From assembly GCA_964501915.1 (NCBI GenBank), contig CAZCVP010000071.1:1-33230 (forward strand): a stretch of 33,230 nt of DNA, in the 5' to 3' direction. Each line of letters opens with the position of its first letter. The stretch's first letter is position 1. The notes beneath the pieces are model-generated. The model was not told the origin of the DNA, did not search any database, and saw only the letters and a program-made list of their open reading frames with translations. Origin of the DNA: CAYFPX01 sp964501915 (GTDB lineage: Bacteria; Myxococcota_A; UBA796; CAJQPC01). A program made the position numbers and the translations under genes. Shown piece after piece: positions 17,896 to 25,384 of this stretch.

Positions 17896-18624
17896 GTGTC
17901 CCTCCTGATGCTCTGGGTCGCCTGCACGGGTGACCCGGCCGTCGACGACTCGGGCGCGTCGACCCCCGACACCGCGACCGCCCCTCCGGAGTGGTGCATG
18001 CCGCCCGAGCCCGGCCTGCTCCAGGCGATGGACCAGCACCCCGCCGGTCCGTACTTCGTGTCCCATCCCATGGAGGCCACCGACGACACCCCCACGGTGG
18101 TCTTCCTGCCGGGAAGTCGCGGGGACGCCCCGAGCGCCGAGACCGCGTGGGGCCTCTACTTCCTGCACGGCACCGAGATCGCCAACGTCCGGGTCGTGCT
18201 GCCGTTCAGCGACAACAGCTCGCTGGCCGACGAGACGGACCGGGTCCTCGAGCTGATCGACGAAGTCCTCGCCTGCTACGGCGGAGACCGGAAGAAGGTC
18301 CACATGGCCGGGACGTCCAACGGGGGCAAGGCGGCCTACGACCTCGCCAAGGAGCACCCGGAGCGCTTCGTCAGCCTGCTCGGCATCCCGGGGAGCTTCT
18401 CCTCCTGGAGCCCGGAGGAGCTGGGCGATGCCCTGGCCGACGTGCCGGTCTACAACGGCGTGGGATCCGAGGACCACATCTGGCTCGAGGACGTGCGCAA
18501 GCTCCACGAGGGCCTGCTCGAAGGGGGCGTGGACGCGACCTACGCCGAATTCGAGGGCGAGGCCCACGTGATGAGCCCGGACTGGGACGAGGACGTGCTC
18601 TTCGACTTCTGGCTCGCCGACTGA
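17896..18624 (+). CDS. Alpha/beta-hydrolase lipoprotein (esterase / PHB-depolymerase-like)
   Basis: A 242-residue lipoprotein with the ultra-short signal MSLLMLWVAC (lipid Cys at 10), then a Thr/Asp-rich linker. The hydrolase fold shows the nucleophile elbow GTSNGG (S141), acid D193 (GVGSEDHIW) and H224 (EGEAHVM), and an oxyanion strand VVFLPGSRGD. The arrangement is like PHB depolymerase / feruloyl-esterase type enzymes, so it would cleave an ester outside the cytoplasmic membrane. The GTG start is fixed by an in-frame TAA four codons upstream; AAGGTG serves as ribosome binding site. It is divergent from the lectin lipoprotein gene. Substrate unknown. Confidence 0.82.
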   Translation: MSLLMLWVACTGDPAVDDSGASTPDTATAPPEWCMPPEPGLLQAMDQHPAGPYFVSHPMEATDDTPTVVFLPGSRGDAPSAETAWGLYFLHGTEIANVRVVLPFSDNSSLADETDRVLELIDEVLACYGGDRKKVHMAGTSNGGKAAYDLAKEHPERFVSLLGIPGSFSSWSPEELGDALADVPVYNGVGSEDHIWLEDVRKLHEGLLEGGVDATYAEFEGEAHVMSPDWDEDVLFDFWLAD

Positions 18625-18675
18625 GCCGCCGGACTCAGGGCCAGGGGCAGTGCAAGAGGGTCGAGAGCACGGAGC

Positions 18676-18876
18676 CTACAGGCTCTCGAGCCAAGCGTCG
18701 GTGCTCCCGTGCACCAGCACGACGTGATCCGTGTCGTAGAAGTCGCCGAAGCCGCCGTCCCTGGTGGCGGTGCACGCATCGACGACGCCCCAGGAGGTGT
18801 CGACCACGACCGCTCCGGTGTCGCCGGTGTCGCTGGTGGGGTCGCAGGCCAGCAGAGCGAGCAGGATGAAGGTCAT
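18676..18876 (-). CDS. Small lipoprotein coupled to pentaheme cytochrome
   Basis: A 66-residue lipoprotein: signal MTFILLALLAC (lipid Cys at 11, no basic residue), then DPTSDTGDTG linker and a short domain with a single further Cys (DACTATRDGGFGDF). No family recognised. The ATG overlaps the stop of the cytochrome gene (ATGA, 18873-18876) and has GGAGA before it, so it is translated together with the cytochrome; no other start codon precedes it in frame for many codons. It may be an accessory subunit or chaperone of the cytochrome. Confidence 0.65.
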   Translation of the reverse strand: MTFILLALLACDPTSDTGDTGAVVVDTSWGVVDACTATRDGGFGDFYDTDHVVLVHGSTDAWLESL

Positions 18877-20132
18877 GGCGGATCTCCGAGCAGTCCCCCG
18901 GTGACCCCCCCGGCGGTGACGAGGAGCTCGTGGGTCCTGACCTCACGAGGGTAGCCATCGAGAGCGTGGTACGCCGCGGTCTCTTCGGTCAGGCGCGACG
19001 AGGTCGCCAGGACCCGGGCCGAGACCGTGCCCGCGGGCAGGGGGACCTGGTAGGACCGGGACTCCCGCGGCGCGAGCCGGTCGTCGCTGAGCTTCCGCGG
19101 TGTCGGCCACCACTCCCAGGCCTGGCCGAATTGCACGCTCCAGGCCTCGGCCAGGACGCTGCCCTGGGCGTCGAGGGCCTGGACCTCCACTCGGACCCGC
19201 CGCTCGGGGTCGCCCGTCGGCAGCAGGTGACCGGCACGGGCGTTGGTGAGGCGCAGGGACAGGGCCTCGGTGCCCCAGGTGGCCTCGACATCCAGGCCCG
19301 GCGGGTTGGCCTCCAGGGGGGGCTGGACGCCGGCGAGCTTGGGGATGCCCGCTCCCCGCCACCAGTGGCGAGCCACGGAGCGCACCGGGCCACCGACCGC
19401 GGCCGGCCGATCGACGCGAGGCATGTGACAGTCCTTGCAGCCCCTGCCCTCCGCCGCATACGGCCCGGCCGCCCACTCCTTGCCGGTGTCGAAGGTGCAG
19501 ATGAACTGCTTGCCCGGGTACATCGCCACGGCCTGGTGGCAGCGGGTGCAGATCCCGTCTCCCTGGAAGTCCTCGTCGGCGGCGACCGGGTGGGGCGAGG
19601 TCGAGTCGGGCAGCCCGGGGCCGTGAACGACGCCATCGCGCACGTGGCAGGCGGCGCAGGTGATGCCCTGCTCGCGCAGGGCCGGGTCGTAGCTCGGCGC
19701 CTCGACGAGCACCGGGGACTCGACGTCCTCGCCCTGGAGGCCCACGGCCCAGTAGTCCTGCTGGACCCGCAGGGGCGTGTGGCAGTTCAGGCAGAGCCAG
19801 CGGTTGCCGGACTTGGTGATCTCGGCCTGGAACTGGGCGTCGACCCAGGCCAGGGCGTGGGTGCTGAGCTGCCACTCGGCCTGGATCTCCGGGTGACAGG
19901 CCCCGCAGACCTCGGCCGAGAGCGAGCCCACGGCGTCCGGGAGCTTCGTGCCCACGCCGAGGGGCCGCTCGTAGATCGGGCGGGTGGCGCTGAAGGCCTC
20001 GGCGGCGGCGAGGTCGGCCCCCAGGCCCTGGCTGGGCTGGACGAGCGGTGGCAGGACCGACTCCTCGGCGGCGGGGGGGGACTCCGGTGCTCGGGAGCCG
20101 CAGGCGAGCAGGATCCACGTCGTCAGAGTCAC
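18873..20132 (-). CDS. Pentaheme c-type cytochrome lipoprotein
   Basis: A 419-residue lipoprotein (signal MTLTTWILLAC, lipid Cys at 11) with five CxxCH haem-binding sites: CGACH (76-80), CLNCH (114-118), CAACH (159-163), CTRCH (195-199) and CKDCH (232-236). After the haem region, about 280-410 looks like a beta-rich domain (VEATWGTEALSLRLTNARAGH). The haem spacing and an HxxP-rich middle recall cytochrome c554-like multihaem proteins; it would carry electrons in the periplasm or on the outer surface. The start is GTG with AGGAGAGA upstream. It is followed by a coupled 66-residue lipoprotein gene and is divergent from the ATPase-TOPRIM pair. Electron partner unknown. Confidence 0.88.
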   Translation of the reverse strand: MTLTTWILLACGSRAPESPPAAEESVLPPLVQPSQGLGADLAAAEAFSATRPIYERPLGVGTKLPDAVGSLSAEVCGACHPEIQAEWQLSTHALAWVDAQFQAEITKSGNRWLCLNCHTPLRVQQDYWAVGLQGEDVESPVLVEAPSYDPALREQGITCAACHVRDGVVHGPGLPDSTSPHPVAADEDFQGDGICTRCHQAVAMYPGKQFICTFDTGKEWAAGPYAAEGRGCKDCHMPRVDRPAAVGGPVRSVARHWWRGAGIPKLAGVQPPLEANPPGLDVEATWGTEALSLRLTNARAGHLLPTGDPERRVRVEVQALDAQGSVLAEAWSVQFGQAWEWWPTPRKLSDDRLAPRESRSYQVPLPAGTVSARVLATSSRLTEETAAYHALDGYPREVRTHELLVTAGGVTGGLLGDPP

Positions 20133-20226
20133 CTGGTCTCTCTCCTCTCGGCCAGCCCTGGGCCGGTCGCGGGTCCTACCCGGTCAGGTCGGCGCTGTCA
20201 CCGGTCGGACGTGGTAGGTTGCGACC

Positions 20227-21171
20227 GTGATCACGGCGGTCGAGATCGAGAACCTTCGGGGTATCCGGCAGGGTCGCCTCGACGGTCTGACCGCCCTGAC
20301 CGTGCTCACCGGGGTCAACGGCAGCGGGAAGAGCACGGTCCTGGATGCCCTCCTCCTCGGCGCCAACAGGAGTCCCGGACGGGCGCTCGTCCAGAGGCTG
20401 CCAGAGCGGCGACCGACGCTGCGAAACCCGGGGGCCTGGCTGGTCTCGGGGAAGGGAGCCACCCTTCGGGTCGAGCTGGACCACGGAGCCTCCGAGCACA
20501 CCCTACAGCTCACGAGGGAGGACCAGACGACGACCCTGGCTGCCCCCGACGGATCAGGACGGGCCACACTGAACGACCAGGGTGGCGGGGGCTTCTCGGA
20601 CCCTGTCTTCGACGAGCTGCTCCCGGAGGTCGGCATCATCGACCCCGGCCAGCCCGAGGACCTCCAGGCGGCCTACGCCGCCGCCGCCCGCCAGGGGACC
20701 CGGGGCCACGTGCTGGAGCTGCTGCGGGAGCTGATGCCGGGCGTGGTCTCGCTGGAGAGCCTGCTGGAGGAGCGCGGCCAGACCCAGCTCTACGCGACCT
20801 TCGCCGACGGAGCGTTGCCGGTAGCGCTCGCGGGCGACGGCCTGCAGGCCTTCCTCCAGATCGCCCTGGGGGTCGCGGCGGTCCCGGCCGGCCTCGCCCT
20901 GGTGGAGGAGCCCGAGGTCTTCCAGCACCCGGGCTCGCTCACCCGCACCGCTCAGGTCCTGTGGGCCGGTGTGCACCGCGGGGTCCAGGTGGTCGTCACC
21001 ACGCACTCCCTGGAGCTGATCGACCGGATCCTGGCCAGCGCTGGAGAGGGTGACCTGGACCAGCTCACCGTGTTCAACCTCGCCCTGGACGACGGCGAGC
21101 TGCGGGCGAGCCGCTTCGAAGGTGTCGACCTCCCGCAGGTGCGAGGGGAGCTGGAGTCCGATCTCCGGTGA
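20227..21171 (+). CDS. OLD/PARIS-like AAA (ABC-type) ATPase, first gene of a defence-like pair
   Basis: A 314-residue ATPase of the RecF/OLD class. The N-terminus (MITAVEIENLRGI) is typical; Walker A is GVNGSGKST (29-37); a signature-like LAGDGLQAFLQIAL follows near 201-214; the Walker B region reads ALVEEPEVFQHP, the EEPE-HP form characteristic of OLD proteins, and the H-loop is VVVTTHSLELID. It ends after the ATPase core without its own TOPRIM domain. The next gene, overlapping by GTGA, supplies TOPRIM-like motifs, so the two make a split OLD-like or AriA-AriB-like (PARIS) system. Codons such as AGG, AGT, CTA and ACA are more frequent than in neighbours, hinting at acquisition. GTG start, weak ribosome binding site. 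Anti-phage role is inference. Confidence 0.82.
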   Translation: MITAVEIENLRGIRQGRLDGLTALTVLTGVNGSGKSTVLDALLLGANRSPGRALVQRLPERRPTLRNPGAWLVSGKGATLRVELDHGASEHTLQLTREDQTTTLAAPDGSGRATLNDQGGGGFSDPVFDELLPEVGIIDPGQPEDLQAAYAAAARQGTRGHVLELLRELMPGVVSLESLLEERGQTQLYATFADGALPVALAGDGLQAFLQIALGVAAVPAGLALVEEPEVFQHPGSLTRTAQVLWAGVHRGVQVVVTTHSLELIDRILASAGEGDLDQLTVFNLALDDGELRASRFEGVDLPQVRGELESDLR

Positions 21172-21926
21172 CCGGCACATCCTGGCGAGTCGTGCTCTGC
21201 GAGGGGTACGACGACCGTGCCTTCTGGGCGGGGTGGCTGTGCTCCCTCGGTTGCCGTCCCCTGACCCGGACCGCAGGCAGCTTCGATCCCTGGGGCCGTC
21301 CGCTGGCTTCGGGGACCCGGGGCTTCCGTACTGCCCTCGGTGAGTTCGTGGCCGTCCTGCCCTACCACGGCGTCGCCAAGCTCAAGGGCGCCCTGAAGCA
21401 GCTCGTGGCGTCCCATGCGACCCGGCCCGTCTCGGGCCTGGTGCTGAACACCGACGGAGACACCGACGGGCCGCTGGTGGCGGAACCAGCCTGGGACCGC
21501 CTCCGCAACCTCGCGTGCGGCTCGACGAAGCGGTCCCTTGGACGGGGACCGTGGGCGCTCGAGGCCTCTCCACCCATCCCGACGCTCGGCGTGGTCTGGG
21601 AGTCCGACGATCCCGCCACATGTAGGGGGGTGCCGACGAAGCAGACCCTGGAGCGGCTGGTCTGCTCCGCGATCGTCGCCGCCCATCCGGTCCGCGGACC
21701 CGACGTCGCCGACTGGCTGGGCAGGGACCCGCACCCCGACAGGGTCGGACACAAGCACCACGCGCTGGCCTACCTGGCCAAGTGGTTCGCGACGTCGCCG
21801 GACGACTTCTACCGTGCCATCTGGACCGACGCCGATGTCCGGCGGGAGCTGGAGTCGCGGCTCGGTCGAGCTGGCGCCACAGCGGGTGTGGAGCAGGTGT
21901 TGGGGGTGGGCGCCGTCCACCCCTGA
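21168..21926 (+). CDS. TOPRIM-like (DUF4435/DUF3226-type) nuclease partner of the OLD-like ATPase
   Basis: A 252-residue protein. The N-terminus VVLCEGYDDRAFW carries the TOPRIM acidic motif (E12, D16) and a later strand LVLNTDGDTDG has the DxD (D96, D98, D100) expected to bind metal. Around residues 160-170 a PTKQTLERLV stretch resembles the K-x-x-LE region of TOPRIM-like DUF3226 proteins, and GHKHHALAYLAKWF follows. Together with the preceding ATPase (GTGA overlap, so equal translation) it probably forms a nuclease complex; in PARIS the equivalent AriB cleaves tRNA once released by AriA. The exact subfamily is uncertain because both proteins are smaller than typical AriA/AriB. Stop is 9 bp from the convergent amidohydrolase gene. 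Confidence 0.72.
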   Translation: MTGTSWRVVLCEGYDDRAFWAGWLCSLGCRPLTRTAGSFDPWGRPLASGTRGFRTALGEFVAVLPYHGVAKLKGALKQLVASHATRPVSGLVLNTDGDTDGPLVAEPAWDRLRNLACGSTKRSLGRGPWALEASPPIPTLGVVWESDDPATCRGVPTKQTLERLVCSAIVAAHPVRGPDVADWLGRDPHPDRVGHKHHALAYLAKWFATSPDDFYRAIWTDADVRRELESRLGRAGATAGVEQVLGVGAVHP

Positions 21927-21935
21927 CGAGCGAGC

Positions 21936-23513
21936 TCACTCCTCCTCGGCCGACCAGACCACCTCGCCGTCCACCACCGTCGCCACCGGCACCAGCCAGG
22001 TGTGGCCGTGGCGCTGCTGCACCCGCCAGAGGGTGAGGTCGGCGGGTGCGCCCGGGACCAGGCCCACGGGCTCCGTGTCGCCCAGGGCCTGCCAGGTAAC
22101 GGTGCTGAAGGCGTCGACCGCCTCGGACAGGCTCAGGCGCTGGTCGGGGAACCAGCCCCCCTCGGGGGTGCCGTCCTCGTGCATGCGGGTGGTGGCCGAC
22201 CACAGGCCGTGGGCCGGCGCGACCGCCTCGACCGGAAAGTCGCTCCCAAAGGCCAAGGTCGCACCGGCGTCGAGCAGGGTCCGCCAGGTGTAGCTCCAGG
22301 GCGTGCGCTCCTCGCCCAGGCGCTCCGGCGCCCAGGGCATGTCGGAGGTGGCGTGGGTGGGCTGCATCGACGCCACCGCGTTCAGGGCGGTGAAGCGGTG
22401 CACGTCCTCGGGGCGGACCACCTGGGCGTGCTCGACCCGCAGCGGCACCGCGTGGCCCTCGGGTGCGGCCTCGCGAGCGGCCTCGAAGGCGTCCAGGGTG
22501 CGGTGCACGGCGGCATCACCGATGGCGTGGACCGTGAGCTGGGCGCCGTGGCGGGTCAGGTCCGTCGCCCAGGCCGCGAGCTCCTCGGTCGAGGTCCCGG
22601 GCAGGCCCCGGTGGCCGGGCTGGTCGCTGTAGTCGTCGGTCAGCTCCGCCCCGCGGGAGCCTAGGGCGCCGTCCGCTCCGGCCTTGACGCCGGCCACCCT
22701 CAGGCGGCTCCCGGCCCAGGGCCCTTCGGCCCGGATCCGGGCGGCCGCCTCGGTCTCGATCCAGGCGTAGGCCACCACCTTGACCGGCAGCTCACCGGCC
22801 GCGTCCAGCTCCTGGTAGAGGGACAGTGTCGTGTCGCCCGCCCCCTGGTCGTGCACCGCGGTGAGCCCGGTGGCGGCGATGGCGTCGAGCGCCAACACCA
22901 GGCGTCGCCGCTGCTCCTCGCGCGGTACCTTCGGCTTCTGGATCCAGGACATGGCGGCGTCGATCAGCACGCCGGCGGGTGCGCCGTCGACGTCCCGGAT
23001 CGCCTGCCCGCCCACAGGGTCCACCCGGTCCGGCTCGATCCCCGAGGCGGCCAGGGCCGCCGTGTTGGCCCACAGGGCGTGTCCGTCGACCCGGTAGAGC
23101 ACGGTGGGACGATCTCCGGTCACGGTGTCCAGGTCCGTGGCGGTCGGCCAGTGGGGCTCCGGCCAGTCGTTCTGGTCCCAGCCGCGGCCCACCAGCCAGC
23201 CGGTGCCCTCTTCGACCGCGCCGGCCACGCGCTCCAGGATCGCCGCCTTGGAACCGGTGCCCGTCACGTCCAGGCTCACCAGGGAGCGCCCGAGGCTGGC
23301 GGGATGGCAGTGGGCGTCGACCATGCCCGCTGTCACCAGGTCGGCGGTCAGCACCGCCCCTGCCCTGCGCGGCGCCCGGCTGGAGATGCGTTCGATCCGG
23401 CCGTCCCGCACCACCAGGGCGCGCGGAGCGGGCTCCCCGTCGACGAGCACATCGGCGACCACGACGAGGTCCGGGGGTTCGGCGAGGGCGGCGGAGAGCA
23501 GCAAGGACCACAT
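21936..23513 (-). CDS. Exported amidohydrolase (YtcJ / amidohydrolase_3 family)
   Basis: A 525-residue metal-dependent hydrolase of the amidohydrolase superfamily, YtcJ/N-substituted-formamide-deformylase type, usual length about 530-560. Metal-site landmarks are the HxH in DAHCHP (H68, H70), the probable bridging Lys in AGVKAGADGALGS, His in LTVHAIGD, His in RVEHAQ and Asp in FGSDFPVE. The first 11 residues (MWSLLLSAALA, then EPP) look like a very short Sec signal peptide, so the enzyme is probably periplasmic. The ATG start has AGGA upstream. It faces the TOPRIM gene 3' to 3'. Substrate unknown; the family hydrolyses amide-like C-N bonds. Confidence 0.87.
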   Translation of the reverse strand: MWSLLLSAALAEPPDLVVVADVLVDGEPAPRALVVRDGRIERISSRAPRRAGAVLTADLVTAGMVDAHCHPASLGRSLVSLDVTGTGSKAAILERVAGAVEEGTGWLVGRGWDQNDWPEPHWPTATDLDTVTGDRPTVLYRVDGHALWANTAALAASGIEPDRVDPVGGQAIRDVDGAPAGVLIDAAMSWIQKPKVPREEQRRRLVLALDAIAATGLTAVHDQGAGDTTLSLYQELDAAGELPVKVVAYAWIETEAAARIRAEGPWAGSRLRVAGVKAGADGALGSRGAELTDDYSDQPGHRGLPGTSTEELAAWATDLTRHGAQLTVHAIGDAAVHRTLDAFEAAREAAPEGHAVPLRVEHAQVVRPEDVHRFTALNAVASMQPTHATSDMPWAPERLGEERTPWSYTWRTLLDAGATLAFGSDFPVEAVAPAHGLWSATTRMHEDGTPEGGWFPDQRLSLSEAVDAFSTVTWQALGDTEPVGLVPGAPADLTLWRVQQRHGHTWLVPVATVVDGEVVWSAEEE

Positions 23514-23584
23514 CGGGGGGTCCTACCCGGTCCCGACCCGGGTGTCAGCGTCAGGGCCCTGGGGCATGATCCCCGGACCCACCG

Positions 23585-25375
23585 ATGTCCGTACCTCGTC
23601 CCCCCACCGCCCCCCGCCTCGGCACCGCGCTGGACTGGCTGGGTCGGGGTGGGCTACCGATCGGCCTGGGCCTGGTCCTCGGCTACTGGGTCGGCGACCG
23701 CGGCGCCCGCTGGCTCCCCGACGTGCTGGAGCTGCTGCTCGTCATCTGGGCCAGCTCGATCGGCCTGGTGCTCATCGGCAACTGGCTCAAGGGCAAGTGG
23801 ATCCGGGTCGACGGGCTGCCCCGCAAGCGGGTGCTGGTCTGCCTGGTGCTCGGCATGGCCCTGATCGCCGGGCGCCTCACCCTGAGCTGGATGCAGGAGC
23901 CGAGTCCACTGACCCAGCTCGCCCCGGCGGACTTCCACCGCACCTTCCAGCTCGACGCCGAGCGCTACGTGGCCCTGTCACGGACCCTCGAGGGCACCTG
24001 GGCACGCCTCGCCAGCCAGGGGATCCTGCCGCTGCCCGAGGACGAGGTGCTCTCGGCCGACCAGGAGGTGGTGCTGCTCGAGGCCTGGACCTCGGTGGTC
24101 GACCAGTCCTACGCCCTGGACCAGCTCCGCGTCTTCTACGAGGACTGGTTCCGCTTCGACCCCGGCCGGGCCGAGCGCGGGCGCCACGTGCGCAGCTTCC
24201 TGCTCACCTTCGCCGCCGAGCTGGCACTCTACGAGTCCTCCCAGAAGGCCGTCGACCGCATCGGGGACAACAGCAACGTCGTCTCCTTCCTCGATGCCCC
24301 CCATCCCGGTCTCGGGCCCCGCTCCTACAGCCGCCTGCGCCAGGACCTCCAGGGGGCCCGAGACCAGGCCCGCGTGCTCGCCGGCGCCCGCTACCTCGAC
24401 GGCCTGGAGCGCGGGCTCGCCGCACGCGAGGACGTGGACTCCTGGGGACTCGGCTGGCTCTGGGACGCGATCGAGCGCCACCTCGACAACGTGGGGGCCC
24501 GGTCGCTGATCGAGCGCCAGCACCGCCAGCTCCGCAGCGACGCCCAGCCGCTCGAGCAGCTCATCCGCCGGGTCTGGCTGCCCACCAGGAAGGGCGTCGC
24601 CACCGCCCTGTCCCACACCAAGCTCCAGCGACCGGGCATCTTCCTCATCCAGCCACACCACCTGCAGACCCTGGACGACGACCTGCGCCCGGGGGACATC
24701 CTGGTGGGCCGCAAGAACTGGTACCTGACCAACGTCGCCCTGCCCGGCTACTGGCCCCACGCGATCCTCTACCTGGGCGCGCCCGACAAGCTGCTCGCCG
24801 AGCTGGAGCACGACCCGGCGGTCCAGGAGTGGTCCGGCGGATCGTTCTCCCGCTACATGTCGATCAAGCACCCGGTGGCCTGGGCGCGGTACCTGGCGGG
24901 CGATGGCGGCGAGCCCTACCGCACCGTGGAGTCCATCGCGCCGGGCGTGGTCCTCAACACGCTGGAGGGCTCCGCAGGCGACGCGCTGGCCGCCCTGCGC
25001 CCCCGCCTGCCCCCCCTGGCGCGGGCCCAGGCCATCGACGCGGCCTTCGGCCACATCGGCAAGCCCTACGACTACGACTTCGACTTCGCCACCGACCACC
25101 AGCTCGTCTGCACCGAGCTGGTGTGGCGGGCCTACCGCCCGGCGGAGGGCAAGGCCGGCCTGGAGCTGGCTCTCAAGGAGGTCGCCGGGCGCCCGACCCT
25201 GGCCCCCAACGAGATCGTGCGCCAGTTCGTGCGCGAGCGGGGCACGGAGCGCCAGCAGCTCGACTTCGTGGCCTTCCTGGATCCGATCGAGGAGGACCAG
25301 GTCGTGCTGGTGGCCGACGAGGCGGCCTTCCTCGAGAGCCCGGAGCGACCCAAGTGGAACGTGGTCCAGCCCTGA
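23585..25375 (+). CDS. Membrane-anchored YiiX/YebB-like permuted papain-fold protein
   Basis: A 596-residue protein with two to three N-terminal transmembrane helices (about 24-37, 47-66, 82-100), a long helical region (about 115-345) and a C-terminal domain resembling the permuted NlpC/P60 'YiiX' family. That domain contains LRPGDILVGRK, the catalytic-type His in GYWPHAILYLG (H392) and Cys in QLVCTELVWRAY (C509, next to T510-E511), in the His-before-Cys order of the permuted group. Such enzymes cut or acylate amide/thioester bonds of lipids or cell-wall peptides. Typical YiiX proteins are about 200 residues, so the large N-terminal part is unusual. Ribosome binding site weak. Standing alone between convergent neighbours. 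Confidence 0.75.
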   Translation: MSVPRPPTAPRLGTALDWLGRGGLPIGLGLVLGYWVGDRGARWLPDVLELLLVIWASSIGLVLIGNWLKGKWIRVDGLPRKRVLVCLVLGMALIAGRLTLSWMQEPSPLTQLAPADFHRTFQLDAERYVALSRTLEGTWARLASQGILPLPEDEVLSADQEVVLLEAWTSVVDQSYALDQLRVFYEDWFRFDPGRAERGRHVRSFLLTFAAELALYESSQKAVDRIGDNSNVVSFLDAPHPGLGPRSYSRLRQDLQGARDQARVLAGARYLDGLERGLAAREDVDSWGLGWLWDAIERHLDNVGARSLIERQHRQLRSDAQPLEQLIRRVWLPTRKGVATALSHTKLQRPGIFLIQPHHLQTLDDDLRPGDILVGRKNWYLTNVALPGYWPHAILYLGAPDKLLAELEHDPAVQEWSGGSFSRYMSIKHPVAWARYLAGDGGEPYRTVESIAPGVVLNTLEGSAGDALAALRPRLPPLARAQAIDAAFGHIGKPYDYDFDFATDHQLVCTELVWRAYRPAEGKAGLELALKEVAGRPTLAPNEIVRQFVRERGTERQQLDFVAFLDPIEEDQVVLVADEAAFLESPERPKWNVVQP

Positions 25376-25384
25376 GGGCGGCGA

